Shown: positions 42,779 through 52,483 of the stretch, piece after piece
How positions within the stretch are numbered: the first letter of the stretch is position 1
Layout of the letters: each line of letters opens with the position of its first letter
Source of the DNA: an uncultured Saprospiraceae bacterium
Lineage (GTDB): Bacteria; Bacteroidota; Bacteroidia; Chitinophagales; Saprospiraceae
Direction of reading: 5' to 3'
DNA: 52,555 nt
Assembly: GCA_937951615.1 (NCBI GenBank)
Contig: CALFBH010000047.1
Coordinates: forward strand, 1-52,555
Position numbers and translations under genes: made by a program
Notes under the pieces: model-generated
Database searches by the model: none
The model's input: only the letters and a program-made list of their open reading frames with translations
What the model was told of the DNA's origin: nothing

Positions 42779-43800
42779 TGGCTATATACCTGCAAGACTC
42801 GCTTAATTTTGTTTCCAAACTCACACCACGACGAATATGGAATGGCTTGAAAGTCGTTTCGTCTTTTTATGTGACTAAGTGGAGCAAAAAAGCCGTGCAA
42901 TGGGGTATGCCCTTCACCATTTCATTTGAACCCACGACAGCCTGCAACCTCCGCTGCCCGGAATGCCCAAGTGGTTTGCGATCCTTTACTCGTCCAACCG
43001 GCAATCTGAAAGAAAACTTTTTTCGGGATACCATTGATGAGCTGCACAAAGAATTACTCTACCTGATTTTCTATTTCCAGGGCGAACCTTATATCAATCC
43101 CAATTTTCTGGATATGGTAAAATATGCCAATGACAAAGGCATTTATACCATCACTTCTACCAATGGACATTTTTTGAATGATGAAAATGCAAAAAAAACC
43201 ATTGAGTCGGGCTTAGATCGAATGATTATTTCAGTGGATGGCACAACGCAGGAAGTCTATGAAAATTACCGCAAAGCAGGAAAACTGGAAAATGTACTAG
43301 CTGGCGCGAAAAACGTAGTGAAATGGAAGAAAAAGCTCGGCTCTAAAACGCCACACCTGATTTTTCAATTCCTTGTCGTGAAGCCCAATGAACACCAGAT
43401 TCCCGATATTTACCGCCTGGCAGAAGAGATTGGTATTGATGAAGTGAAACTGAAAACGGCACAGGTTTATGATTATGAAAATGGCAATTCATTGATTCCA
43501 ACTATTGAAAAATATGCCCGTTATAAAGAAACAGAAGACGGCACCTGGACAGTGAAAAACGAATTGCTGAACCACTGTTGGAAACTCTGGCATTCCTGCG
43601 TTATCACTTGGGATGGTATGGTGGTTCCTTGTTGTTTCGATAAAGACGCCACGCATCGACTTGGCGACCTGAAACACACGTCTTTCAAAACACTCTGGCA
43701 AGGCGAAGACTATAATAATTTTCGCCGTCAATTGCTGAAAGGCCGCGACCAGATAGATATTTGCACCAATTGTACGGAAGGTTGTAAGGTTTGGGTTTGA
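42778..43800 (+). CDS. Radical SAM protein with SPASM domain
   Basis: A 340-residue radical SAM enzyme. The cluster motif is CNLRCPEC (in EPTTACNLRCPECPSG), and the C-terminal SPASM cysteines are in CWKLWHSC, VVPCCFDKD and CTNCTEGC. SPASM enzymes carry extra iron-sulfur clusters and usually modify peptides or other substrates; no precursor peptide gene is nearby, so the substrate is unknown. The gene is translationally coupled to the DinB gene. Confidence 0.9.
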   Translation: MAIYLQDSLNFVSKLTPRRIWNGLKVVSSFYVTKWSKKAVQWGMPFTISFEPTTACNLRCPECPSGLRSFTRPTGNLKENFFRDTIDELHKELLYLIFYFQGEPYINPNFLDMVKYANDKGIYTITSTNGHFLNDENAKKTIESGLDRMIISVDGTTQEVYENYRKAGKLENVLAGAKNVVKWKKKLGSKTPHLIFQFLVVKPNEHQIPDIYRLAEEIGIDEVKLKTAQVYDYENGNSLIPTIEKYARYKETEDGTWTVKNELLNHCWKLWHSCVITWDGMVVPCCFDKDATHRLGDLKHTSFKTLWQGEDYNNFRRQLLKGRDQIDICTNCTEGCKVWV

Positions 43801-43842
43801 GTTGCGGGTTGGCGAGTTGCGAGTTGCGGGTTATTGAGTTGA
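43801..43842. repeat. GAGTTGCGGGTT word repeat
   Basis: Four or five copies of a GTTGCGGG/GAGTTGCG word in tandem follow the radical SAM stop codon. The spacer then turns into G-poor ATTCACTCATT words (43896-43918) before the CorC gene. No gene is present. Confidence 0.6.
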
Positions 43843-43944
43843 TTCTGTTTTGCAGAGCAAAAAAATCGTATCTTTATAAATACTAAAAACTCCTTTTATT
43901 CACTCATTAAATAATTCACCTATTCAGTCATTGTAGCTTAGAAC

Positions 43945-45210
43945 ATGACCACCTACATATTCATTCTTATTTTCCTTTTGCTTTCCGGCTTCTTTTCCGG
44001 GACAGAAATCGCCTACGTCTCTGCCAGTCGATTAAAAATCGAACTCAAGCGGCAACAGGGAACTCGACGCGGTTTGTTATTGGCTAAATTTTATGACGAC
44101 CCTTCCTCCTTTTTAGGAACGACCCTTGTCGGGAATAATATCGCGCTGGTTATTTTTAGTGCGCTTGCCTCAAAGGTATTTGAAACTGAATACCATCAGT
44201 ATTTGCCAGCCTTGTTGCAAGGCACTTTTGGCTCCTTATTGGTGCTGACCATTATGACGACCATTATCGTGCTTATTTTTGGCGAGTTTTTGCCTAAAGT
44301 GCTGTTTCGACTAAGTCCGGTGGGTTTGTTGTACTTGCTGACTTATCCCTTGAATATCATCCGCTGGCTGCTCAAACCGCTGGTCTGGATTATGGTGATG
44401 GCTTCTCACAAATTATTGACGCTGATATTTAAAACAGAAATCAAAAACGACGAGCAGGCCTTTACACGTACAGATCTACAGGAATTTATCAAAAACAGTC
44501 AGCCCGAAAGTGAAGATGAAATTGATAAAGAGCTATTTGAAAATGCTTTGTATTTAAATGATGTCAAGGTCAAAGAATGTATGATTCCGCGTACCGAGAT
44601 TGTCGGTATTGATATAAATGAAGGTATTTCCCCCTTGCGAACTGCTTTTATTGAATCCCGTTTGTCCAAAATTATTGTCTATGATGAAACGCTGGACGAA
44701 GTACTCGGTTATTTCCACCACCAGCAAATGCTGAATAAGCCAGAGCAGATTACTCGCAAAGATATTTTACCTATTTCCTTTGTTCCAGAGGTCATGTCAG
44801 CACAGGACTTAATGAATCAATTTATCCACGAAAGGGTCAGTGTGGCTTGCGTGGTCGATGAGTTTGGTGGCACAGCAGGCATCATCACTTTGGAAGATAT
44901 TGTAGAAGAAATCGTCGGTGAAATAGAGGACGAGCATGACAAGGAAGAGTATATCGAGATCCATTACGGCGATAATGAATATCTATTTTCCGGCAGGCTC
45001 GAAGTCGATTACCTCAATGAAAAATACAATCTCAACTTCCCAGAAGGCGAATACCACACGTTGTCGGGCTATATTGTCACCACAACCGAAACCATTCCCG
45101 AACAGAAACAGGTCATCGAATTGGAAAATTATCAGTTTATCCTGGAAGCCGTGAGTGAACGGAAGATAGAAACGATACGGGTGATAAGATTGCCCAATGT
45201 AGAGGAATGA
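43945..45210 (+). CDS. CNNM/CBS/CorC-HlyC membrane protein
   Basis: A 421-residue protein of the hemolysin/CorC group. The CNNM (DUF21) domain with about four membrane helices covers residues 1-170 (LLSGFFSGTEIAYVSASRL). Two CBS domains span about 200-320 (MIPRTEIVGID, VVDEFGGTAGIITLEDI) and a CorC_HlyC domain covers 335-415. Such proteins take part in magnesium or cobalt handling; in gliding Bacteroidota a relative is GldE, but there is no gliding cluster here. The upstream TATCTTTA at 43869 differs from the -7 consensus at one base. Confidence 0.9.
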   Translation: MTTYIFILIFLLLSGFFSGTEIAYVSASRLKIELKRQQGTRRGLLLAKFYDDPSSFLGTTLVGNNIALVIFSALASKVFETEYHQYLPALLQGTFGSLLVLTIMTTIIVLIFGEFLPKVLFRLSPVGLLYLLTYPLNIIRWLLKPLVWIMVMASHKLLTLIFKTEIKNDEQAFTRTDLQEFIKNSQPESEDEIDKELFENALYLNDVKVKECMIPRTEIVGIDINEGISPLRTAFIESRLSKIIVYDETLDEVLGYFHHQQMLNKPEQITRKDILPISFVPEVMSAQDLMNQFIHERVSVACVVDEFGGTAGIITLEDIVEEIVGEIEDEHDKEEYIEIHYGDNEYLFSGRLEVDYLNEKYNLNFPEGEYHTLSGYIVTTTETIPEQKQVIELENYQFILEAVSERKIETIRVIRLPNVEE

Positions 45211-45488
45211 ACGAAGTGAACCTTTAGCTTTGCAAAGGCTTGAATATCGAATATAGAACCACAGAATATCGAATGTCGAAGTAAGTAAGTGTGTGTATAA
45301 AATTGCACTTTCTTCCCATTCCGCCGATGGTTGAAACCAACCTGTGCGATTGAATTAAGTGTCCATGGATAAATCCATCTCCCGGTGGCTATCGGATTAG
45401 CGTCAGGTTTAGTTGTTTTTCATACATAAGTTCGTTGACATACAAGCAAAAAAGCGATATAGTTTTGTAAATAATATTCCCAATATAC
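45211..45488. other. Spacer with word repeats and mini-palindromes
   Basis: The spacer after the CorC gene has GAATATCGAA words (45240-45290) and two perfect mini-palindromes, TGGTTGAAACCA (45328-45339) and ATGGATAAATCCAT (45365-45378). No gene was seen. Together with the terminator it makes a gene-free stretch of about 350 bp. Confidence 0.5.
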
Positions 45489-45539
45489 TATAATAAAAAA
45501 GTCCTGCTGTTGTAAAAACAGCAGGACTTTTTTATTATA
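45489..45539. terminator. Strong bidirectional terminator
   Basis: TATAATAAAAAAGTCCTGCTG... (45489-45511) pairs perfectly over 23 bp with 45517-45539 around a GTAAA loop. The GC-rich core carries six A and six T at the ends, so it can end transcripts in both directions: the CorC gene from the left and ftsH from the right. Confidence 0.9.
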
Positions 45540-45561
45540 AACGTTCTACGTAATTCTATTT

Positions 45562-47538
45562 TTACGCCCCCAAACCATTAGGTGAAACCTCTATGGTTCT
45601 GGGAGGTCTAGCACCAATTAGGCGTTCTAAATCAGACTTAAGTAAAACCTCTTTTTCTAGTAAGCCATTGGCAATAAGCTCCAACTGACTTTTCTTTTCT
45701 TTTAATAATTTGATGGTACGCTTGTAAGCATTGTCAATCAGCTTACGCGCTTCCGTGTCAATTTTTGCTGCCGTTTCGTCAGAATAAGGTTTGCTGAATT
45801 GATAATTGCCCTGCGGATCATTGAAAGACACTTGCCCGATTTCCTCATTCATACCATAAATAGAAACCATGGCGTAAGCCATTTTTGTAACTTTTTCCAG
45901 ATCATTTTGTGCGCCAGTCGTTATTTTTCCAAAAATAATTTCCTCGGCAGCACGTCCGCCCAGCGTCATACACATTTGATCGATCAACTGTTCTGTGCGG
46001 TACAAATATTGTTCGCGCGGCAAATATTGGGCATAACCCAAAGCAGCCAAACCACGCGGAACAATGGTCACTTTCACGAGTGGGTGTGCATGTTCAAAAT
46101 ACCAACCAGCAACAGCATGTCCAGCTTCATGGTAAGCAATAATGCGTTTTTCTTCTGGCGAAATGAGTTTGTTTTTCTTTTCCAAACCGCCAATGACACG
46201 ATCCAGTGCATAGTTGAAATCATCCATTTCAACCGCTTTTTTGCCACGCCTTGCGGCGACCAATGCCGATTCATTACACACATTGGCAATATCTGCTCCT
46301 GCAAAACCAGGTGTCTGTTCTGCCAGTATCTCTGGATTGATCTCCGGACTGGCTTTGATAGGTTTGAGGTGTACTTTGAATATTTCAACCCGTCCTTTCA
46401 GGTCAGGTTTGTCGATACCAATTTGACGATCAAATCGCCCGGGACGCAACAAAGCACTATCCAATACATCAGGTCGGTTGGTCGCCGCCATCAGGATAAC
46501 GCCCTTGTCTGTACTAAAACCGTCCATTTCTACCAAAAGCTGATTCAGCGTGTTTTCCCGCTCATCATTGCCGCCTTGCATCGCGCCTTTGCCACGCGCC
46601 CGCCCGATAGCATCAATCTCATCAATAAAAATGATACAGGGAGCTTTTTCGCGTGCCTGCTTGAACAGGTCTCTAACCCGCGAAGCACCAACTCCAACAA
46701 ACATTTCCACAAAATCGGAACCGGAAATACTAAAAAATGGGGTACCAGCTTCTCCTGCTACGGCTTTTGCCAACAAGGTTTTTCCTGTTCCCGGAGGGCC
46801 AACAAGTAAAACACCTTTCGGAATTTTTCCACCCAAGGCCGTATATTTCTTAGGATGTTTGAGGAAATCCACGACTTCCATTACTTCTTCTTTCGCTTCA
46901 TCTAAGCCAGCCACGTCTTTAAAAGTAACATTAACTTTAGTGTTATTATCAAATAATGTCGCTTTAGATTTGCCGATATTGAATATCTGTGCCCCTGGGC
47001 CGCCAGCACCGCCGCTGACCCGTCGCATGATGAATAACCAGATTAAAATGATAAAAAGAAAAGGCAGTATCCAGCCGAGTACATCAAGATAGCTACGTTG
47101 TGTCTCATATCTTGGCCCCATAAAAGCACGAGGATTGTCCGCGATAGGGTTATCTTCATCCATTTTCTGAATTCGATTTTTCAGTATCTCAATCCGCTGT
47201 GCAAATTGCTCAGGTGGTCCAATTTCAAACTGAAAATCGGGGGATTTGCCCGCTAATGCTTTTTTGAAAGGCCCGCTTTCCTCTTCGCTGGACAAGGCAG
47301 TGCTGTCCAAATAAACAACTGCTTGTTGTTTATTAAAAACGACGAGTTTGTCGATCTCCCCTTTTAAAGCTAATTTTTCAAACTCTTCAATATCAATTTT
47401 TTCAGATGGATTGAAATTGGTGAGCAGACTAGATGCGAGTATAAAGACAATAATAATCCCATAAATCCAATACGAACTGATTTTTGGACCTTGTGGTTTA
47501 TTATCTGAATTATCTCCGTTATTATTATATTCGTTCAT
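45562..47538 (-). CDS. ftsH: ATP-dependent zinc metalloprotease FtsH
   Basis: A 658-residue membrane protease. Two membrane segments (about 24-42 and 150-170) hold a periplasmic part between them; the AAA domain has GPPGTGKT near 246, [10 protein letters not shown] and the SRH region; the zinc site is HEAGHAVAG near 471. It degrades misassembled and regulatory membrane and cytoplasmic proteins. It lies 83 bp downstream of rsfS in the same direction. This birA / rsfS-ftsH arrangement is often seen in Bacteroidota. Confidence 0.97.
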   Translation of the reverse strand: MNEYNNNGDNSDNKPQGPKISSYWIYGIIIVFILASSLLTNFNPSEKIDIEEFEKLALKGEIDKLVVFNKQQAVVYLDSTALSSEEESGPFKKALAGKSPDFQFEIGPPEQFAQRIEILKNRIQKMDEDNPIADNPRAFMGPRYETQRSYLDVLGWILPFLFIILIWLFIMRRVSGGAGGPGAQIFNIGKSKATLFDNNTKVNVTFKDVAGLDEAKEEVMEVVDFLKHPKKYTALGGKIPKGVLLVGPPGTGKTLLAKAVAGEAGTPFFSISGSDFVEMFVGVGASRVRDLFKQAREKAPCIIFIDEIDAIGRARGKGAMQGGNDERENTLNQLLVEMDGFSTDKGVILMAATNRPDVLDSALLRPGRFDRQIGIDKPDLKGRVEIFKVHLKPIKASPEINPEILAEQTPGFAGADIANVCNESALVAARRGKKAVEMDDFNYALDRVIGGLEKKNKLISPEEKRIIAYHEAGHAVAGWYFEHAHPLVKVTIVPRGLAALGYAQYLPREQYLYRTEQLIDQMCMTLGGRAAEEIIFGKITTGAQNDLEKVTKMAYAMVSIYGMNEEIGQVSFNDPQGNYQFSKPYSDETAAKIDTEARKLIDNAYKRTIKLLKEKKSQLELIANGLLEKEVLLKSDLERLIGARPPRTIEVSPNGLGA

Positions 47539-47621
47539 TATCGTGTTTGTTATATTCTTGGGAAACTATATTTTACTTATGAATAAAGAAAATAGATGGC
47601 AAATTGTTTTCAATGAGCAAC

Positions 47622-48026
47622 TCATTTACTAGCTACTTCTATATCATCGGAGTGTTTTGTGATTTTTGCGTCACTCCACAAATGCTCCAAATTGTAAAAT
47701 TCCCGAGCTTCATCATTGAATAAATGTACAACAGTATCAAAATAATCAATGAGAATCCAAGTTGCATTTTGTTGTCCTTCCACATGATTTGGGCGGACAC
47801 CTATTTTTTCTTTAGTTTCTGCGAGAATGTGATCTGCAATGGCTTTAACCTGTGTTGTAGAATCACCATGGCAAATAATAAAATGGTCAGTCGGGGCTTC
47901 GTCCAGGACTCTAAGGTCAAGTTGAATAATATCTTTTCCTTTTTTATCTAGAATAGAATCAACGATAAGACCGAGTAATTCACCCGTTTCGGTATGTTTT
48001 AAGATAGCGGATTTGTTAGAATTCAA
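47622..48026 (-). CDS. rsfS: Ribosome silencing factor RsfS
   Basis: A 134-residue RsfS/Iojap protein (KGKDIIQLDLRVLDEAPTDH, GQQNATWILIDYFDTVVHLF). It binds ribosomal protein uL14 and stops the subunits joining when nutrients are short. The start appears to be TTG at 48026; no in-frame ATG occurs before the conserved region and a stop lies two codons upstream. It is divergent from birA and precedes ftsH. Confidence 0.92.
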   Translation of the reverse strand: MNSNKSAILKHTETGELLGLIVDSILDKKGKDIIQLDLRVLDEAPTDHFIICHGDSTTQVKAIADHILAETKEKIGVRPNHVEGQQNATWILIDYFDTVVHLFNDEAREFYNLEHLWSDAKITKHSDDIEVASK

Positions 48027-48114
48027 ATTTTAATAATTAAGTTTGTTGAAATTTTAATAACAGGGAATTTCGACATTTTGTTCCCAACCTATAAAAGTAT
48101 AAAATAAAAACGTT

Positions 48115-48885
48115 TTGCCCGTAATTGCTAACACACTTTTTACAGGAAAGGTTTTCCTGCAATTTACAACACTTCCTTCTACTAATCAATACGCATTGGA
48201 TTTGATTACAAAAAACAAACCAAGTGAAGGAACTGCCATATCGACCGCTTACCAGACGGAAGGGCGAGGACAATATGGCAGCCAGTGGATCAGTAAGGCA
48301 GGAGAAAACATCACAATGAGTGTTATTTTCTATCCAAACTTCCTTCGGATATCCGACCAGTTCTTTCTGAATATCGCGGTTGCACTAGGTGTATACGAAG
48401 GTTTAGAAAGGCATTGTAGTGTCCCAGATTTAAAATTAAAATGGCCCAATGATATTTATGCCAACAAACTGAAGCTAGGTGGGATTCTGATTCAAAACAG
48501 CCTGAGTCGAGGCAGCATTTCAGCTTCTGTCATAGGTGTTGGCATCAACCTCAATCAAACTGACTTTCATCCAGCTTTGCCCAATCCCGGCTCTGTACAA
48601 TTGGCAACTGGAAAACAGTATGACCGTGAGGCTGTAATGGCGACTTTATGTTCTACCTTAGAAGCTCGTTATCTGATGCTCCGGCGTGGAGAACATGACC
48701 GATTATTACAGGATTATTACGCTGTTTTGTATCGCTTTCGCGAAATGGCAAGTTATAAACGTTTAGATGGTAGCCAGTTTGATGGTGAAATCACAGGCAT
48801 TACAAAGGAAGGATATTTGAAAATAAAAATAGAAAACGGAGAAGAAGAGCAGTTTAATTTGAAGGAGGTGCAATATCAATTATGA
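48115..48885 (+). CDS. birA: Biotin-[acetyl-CoA-carboxylase] ligase
   Basis: A 256-residue BirA without the N-terminal DNA-binding domain, so it is a group I enzyme. LPSTNQYALD, TEGRGQYGSQW (the GRGRxG-type biotinyl-AMP loop), LKWPNDIY and VIGVGINLNQ are diagnostic. The C-terminal SH3-like domain is present (FDGEITGITKEGYL). It attaches biotin to the carrier protein of acetyl-CoA carboxylase. The start is TTG at 48115; the first in-frame ATG would remove the STN motif. Confidence 0.93.
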   Translation: MPVIANTLFTGKVFLQFTTLPSTNQYALDLITKNKPSEGTAISTAYQTEGRGQYGSQWISKAGENITMSVIFYPNFLRISDQFFLNIAVALGVYEGLERHCSVPDLKLKWPNDIYANKLKLGGILIQNSLSRGSISASVIGVGINLNQTDFHPALPNPGSVQLATGKQYDREAVMATLCSTLEARYLMLRRGEHDRLLQDYYAVLYRFREMASYKRLDGSQFDGEITGITKEGYLKIKIENGEEEQFNLKEVQYQL

Positions 48886-49398
48886 CTGGCATATTATTGA
48901 TCTAGCCTCTCGCAGTGCCGCAGGCACGGTCTCGCATCTCGCAGCGAAGCGGTCTCGATTCCGCCAAAAAAAAAGGAACCATCCTGGTCATTACCAGGAC
49001 GGCCCTTCATCCAAAAAACAAAAAACACGCTTAGCAATCTAATGTCCGATTAAGACAAGAACTGCCAGGTTCCAATTTTCTTTTCTCATTCCTCTGACGT
49101 GCCTTTGTTCTATGAATTTTACAAGACTTAAGTACCTACTTTGTCCGTGATTTAACAAATAAAAACAGGGCTGTTTGTGACAGCACTTATAGGAAAGACT
49201 TATTGTCTTTTTTATAAACAAGGCTTAGGGATTTTAAACACGTTCTAACAGTTCTGCCTCCAAAGAGGACTAATTTAGCATTTTTGCAAAAGTGTATGAT
49301 TTTTTAATTTTAAATATTCTGTGACAAAAATAAGTATATCCTTAACCTTGAAGAATTCCTTAGATTTGAGTAAATTAGGGATTCAACAATAAAGAACA
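48886..49398. other. 513-bp spacer with word repeats and a possible minus-strand transcript
   Basis: After birA come words of the type TCTCGCAGTGCC and GCAGCGAAGCGG (48902-48960), then a minus-strand terminator (48966-49008). A short minus-strand frame ends at 49039 (16 residues if started at the ATG at 49089: MRKENWNLAVLVLIGH) and has no known relative. A box reading TATTTTTG on the minus strand at 49332-49325 could start a transcript. On the plus side TAGATTTG at 49361-49368 could be the -7 box of the gene at 49399. Confidence 0.4.
48966..49008 (-). terminator. Minus-strand terminator with no obvious gene
   Basis: On the minus strand GGGCCGTCCTGGT, loop AATG, ACCAGGATGGTTCC forms a stem with small internal loops, followed by nine T. 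The core TCCTGGT/ACCAGGA (48982-48999) pairs perfectly. No annotated minus-strand gene ends here, which suggests a small RNA or small gene at about 49010-49330. Confidence 0.6.
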
Positions 49399-50826
49399 AT
49401 GAACAAGCAATTTATATCAGCCTTACTACTGCTCTGTAGTATAAGCGGCTTCACGCAAGACATCCTGATTTCTGAGGGATATTCTATGCGGAACGACGAC
49501 ACTTATCACCTTATTGGAAAAATAAAAAACCAGATTCTTCTTTTTGTAGATAAATTTGATGATTACGAAATCATTGCCTTCGATGAAGACATGCAGGAAC
49601 AGTGGGACAAAAAGATAGCCTTTGACAGCAAAAGAGCAAAAATATTACACGTCACTCCAAGTCGACGTGATTTTACGATTGTATATCGCTATAATAAGCG
49701 GGGAAAAATATACACGCAGGCAGTAAAAATGGATGAAAAAGCCGAAATACTGTCCATGGACACCGTCGATGTACAATCGACCCGTAATTTTTTCAGCAAG
49801 AGCGAAGTCTTGGAATCAGAAGACAAGCGGTATCTCTTGATTTATGAAACGGAAATGGAAACCCGCATCCATGCGAGGGTGTTTGATATGCAGGAAATGG
49901 AAACGATATGGCGCAAGGTGTTCACTTTGCAAGACATGGACATTAACCGCGACTTTGTAGAAGCACTCTTAGATAATACAGGACAGCCTTATTTTATTTT
50001 CAATAAAGACAACCGCAAAGCCAAGCGAGAAGAGAATCGTTTTCTGGTTACAGTATATAATGACAAAACTGGTAGGGCAGACAATTACGAATTTTCGATG
50101 AAAGGCAAAGTCTGGTTTGATGTCAAATTTGAGTACGACAATATGAATAAACGCCTAATGGCAGCCGGCTTATACTCAGAGAAAAGATATAATGAAGCCA
50201 AGGGATATTTTTATATGAATATCGACCTCACATCGCCCGATGATTATCAACTCGATTTTGAAGAATTTGACTCTAAATTTATTGTACGGGCAATGGGCAA
50301 GTCAGCCGATAAAATCAACGGCATCAGTGATGTCAGTGTACAGGATATTGTGCTGAGGCGAGACGGCGGACTTTTAATGATCGTGGAACGAAATCGCGAA
50401 CATGAACGTCGGGTGTCTAATTATACACCTCCTTATGCGTCCAGTCATGTTGACAAGCCTCAGGTAGATTATCATTTTGAAGACATTTTGCTGCTTTCTG
50501 TGCATCCTGATGGCAGTTTGCATTGGGCAGAAACACTGCAAAAACGCCAATTTTCACAAGATGATAATGCTCGATTTTCTTCCTATTTTCTCATGCATTC
50601 TCCACGCAATCTGCGTTTTTTATACAATGATGAAATTCGCCCGAATACCAACGTCAATGAATATACCGTGAATGGCAAAGGCAGGCAAGCTCGTAATAAT
50701 GTCTATAATGCCCAAAAAGAAAATATCATGCTATTGCTGCCTTCCGCGATACAGGTTACTGCCAATGAATTGATTGTACCAAGCGAACGACGGAGTACAT
50801 TGAAATTAGTTCGGATTGTTTATTAG
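49399..50826 (+). CDS. Secreted protein of unknown function
   Basis: A 475-residue protein with a signal peptide (QFISALLLLCSISGFTQ). The rest is beta-rich and looks like repeating blades (HLIGKIKNQILLFVDKFDDY, KRAKILHVTPSRRDFTIVYR, RYLLIYETEMETRIHARVFD, NKRLMAAGLYSE), possibly a beta-propeller of the kind found in many Bacteroidota envelope proteins, but no family was recognised. No C-terminal sorting domain or lipobox is present, so it is probably periplasmic. Confidence 0.75.
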   Translation: MNKQFISALLLLCSISGFTQDILISEGYSMRNDDTYHLIGKIKNQILLFVDKFDDYEIIAFDEDMQEQWDKKIAFDSKRAKILHVTPSRRDFTIVYRYNKRGKIYTQAVKMDEKAEILSMDTVDVQSTRNFFSKSEVLESEDKRYLLIYETEMETRIHARVFDMQEMETIWRKVFTLQDMDINRDFVEALLDNTGQPYFIFNKDNRKAKREENRFLVTVYNDKTGRADNYEFSMKGKVWFDVKFEYDNMNKRLMAAGLYSEKRYNEAKGYFYMNIDLTSPDDYQLDFEEFDSKFIVRAMGKSADKINGISDVSVQDIVLRRDGGLLMIVERNREHERRVSNYTPPYASSHVDKPQVDYHFEDILLLSVHPDGSLHWAETLQKRQFSQDDNARFSSYFLMHSPRNLRFLYNDEIRPNTNVNEYTVNGKGRQARNNVYNAQKENIMLLLPSAIQVTANELIVPSERRSTLKLVRIVY

Positions 50827-51303
50827 AGGGAGACCGCTTCGCTGTCAGAGAAGAGACCATGCCGTATAATTATCGGCATTGAGAGATCAGAGACTGATTT
50901 GTATAGTCGGATTGTATGATTGTGAAATTGTGATTTTTAAAAACCCATGAATAAGTGGAAATACAAATCCAAACGTCAAATTAAAATTCAAAAAAGTATT
51001 GACAATAAGCCAATTATGTAAATTGAAAGTGGCGTTTAGTTGAGTCCAAGCACTTAAAACCGATTAATTATCTTGTAAATCACGCAAAATGGGTACTGTG
51101 TTTTGTATTCATTTTAGTTTTTAGCTTCCCTTCTTATACAGAAACACGGGAAATTACAGCAATACCTGTCAGGCAGAAAGCACCGGAATTAAAAAATGGA
51201 AAGAAGGGAATTGCAATTAATGCTAAATTGGTCTGATATTTGTTAGCGTAAATTAGTCAAACATAAAATTATCGTTAATTTAATATTTCAAACCAACGAA
51301 AAT
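50827..51303. other. 477-bp spacer with word repeats, a hairpin and a gene remnant
   Basis: AGAGAC/GAGAGATC words (50827-50893) surround a hairpin ATGCCG-TATAATTAT-CGGCAT (50859-50879). From about 51026 to 51237 a plus-strand frame stays open for about 70 codons without any ATG; the hydrophobic stretch WVLCFVFILVFSFPSYTE looks like a signal peptide. I treat it as a possible remnant. No clear promoter for the fasciclin gene was identified. Confidence 0.4.
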
Positions 51304-52233
51304 ATGCAAGAATTTAATTTTAAGTCTTTAGTTTTAAGCGCATTGGTCTTATTTTCCGGTGCTTTACTGTTTTCTAGTTGCCAGGAAGATGAAGAACCTT
51401 TCATCCCTGTGACGGTAACTGAAACCCTGACCACTTATACAGAATTGGGTACTTTGGTCAAAGCCATTGAGCAGGCCAACCTGACCTCTTTGTTAGATGG
51501 TACAAACCTGACGCTTTTTGCCCCAACTGATGCTGCTTTTGATGCTTTTTTAGCAGATAATAATTATGCTGACCTGACTGAGGTTCCAGCTGATGTACTG
51601 AATAATTTGCTATTGAACCACGTTGTAGATGGCACTGCTCTGGCTGCTGATTTGCCAGAATATGGTTATATCACAACAGCTGCAAATGCTCCTGGCAATA
51701 CAAATATCAGCATGTTTGTAAACAAACTTGCAGGTGTTGTTTTGAATGGTACTACTACTGTTTCTACTGCTGATATTGATGGTACATCTGGTACTATTCA
51801 CATTGTAGATAAAGTCATCACAATTCCTACAGTAGTGGATTTAGCTGTCAATGACGGAAGATTTACTAGCCTAGTAGATGCTTTGGCAACTGCTGAGTTG
51901 GCAACAACTTTAGCTGGTGAAGGACCATTCACAGTTTTTGCACCAAACGATGATGCTACTGGTTGGACTAGTGCAGGTACAGGCGACCTTGCAGAGATTC
52001 TTTTAGATCATGTAGTTGCGGGTAATGTTACTTATGCTGATTTACCTGCACTGACTGGTCCAGTTCCTACATTGGGTACAAGCGGAAATAACGAATTGAC
52101 CTTAACTGTTGACCCTGTTGACGGTTCCGTAACTATTTCTGATGCTATTGGTATTATTGGTAATGTTATCTTCACAGATATTCAGGGTAGTAATGGTGTG
52201 ATTCATACGATTGATTCTGTGATCATTCTGTAA
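51304..52233 (+). CDS. Two-domain fasciclin lipoprotein
   Basis: A 309-residue lipoprotein (signal ending LFSSC). Two FAS1 domains follow, at about 40-175 (LTLFAPTDAAFDAFLADN, HIVDKVITIP) and 178-309 (FTVFAPNDDATGW, VIHTIDSVIIL). FAS1 proteins mediate adhesion and are common in Bacteroidota. A strong terminator lies 34 bp after the stop codon. Confidence 0.93.
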   Translation: MQEFNFKSLVLSALVLFSGALLFSSCQEDEEPFIPVTVTETLTTYTELGTLVKAIEQANLTSLLDGTNLTLFAPTDAAFDAFLADNNYADLTEVPADVLNNLLLNHVVDGTALAADLPEYGYITTAANAPGNTNISMFVNKLAGVVLNGTTTVSTADIDGTSGTIHIVDKVITIPTVVDLAVNDGRFTSLVDALATAELATTLAGEGPFTVFAPNDDATGWTSAGTGDLAEILLDHVVAGNVTYADLPALTGPVPTLGTSGNNELTLTVDPVDGSVTISDAIGIIGNVIFTDIQGSNGVIHTIDSVIIL

Positions 52234-52266
52234 TAAAATACAAGAGAACGATTGAGTTCTTTTATA

Positions 52267-52302
52267 AGAAAGCCCGCTATCTTTTTAGGTAGCGGGCTTT
52301 CT
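52267..52302 (+). terminator. Terminator of the fasciclin gene
   Basis: AGAAAGCCCGCTA (52267-52279) and TAGCGGGCTTTCT (52290-52302) pair perfectly, with TCTTTTTAGG as the loop. The flanking A and T allow termination in either direction. The 322-bp stretch after the gene otherwise holds only the repeat below. Confidence 0.85.
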
Positions 52303-52483
52303 ATTTGGATGGATTCATTGTTTGATTGTTGCACTAGGGCAAACGCATCAAATTAAAAAGCAACCTGAGTCGTCTGACGATTCAATTTATTCAGGAGTTC
52401 ATCGTCCTGGAAATATCATACGTGTGGATAAGCAACCATCGTCAGCCGACTTTTCTTCTTCATTTTCCAAATTTAAATTTAAT

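Noticed and set aside
43801-43842. CRISPR-like array
   Set aside because: The tandem words are 7-12 bp, contiguous and without spacers; the other word-repeat regions are the same.
45799-46809. A 336-codon frame on the plus strand opposite ftsH
   Set aside because: It is antisense to a clear FtsH; the translation is Cys/Phe/His-rich with no family pattern.
49039-49221. 60-codon minus-strand frame as a real gene
   Set aside because: No family pattern; only its last 16 codons with an ATG are mentioned as a possibility next to the terminator.
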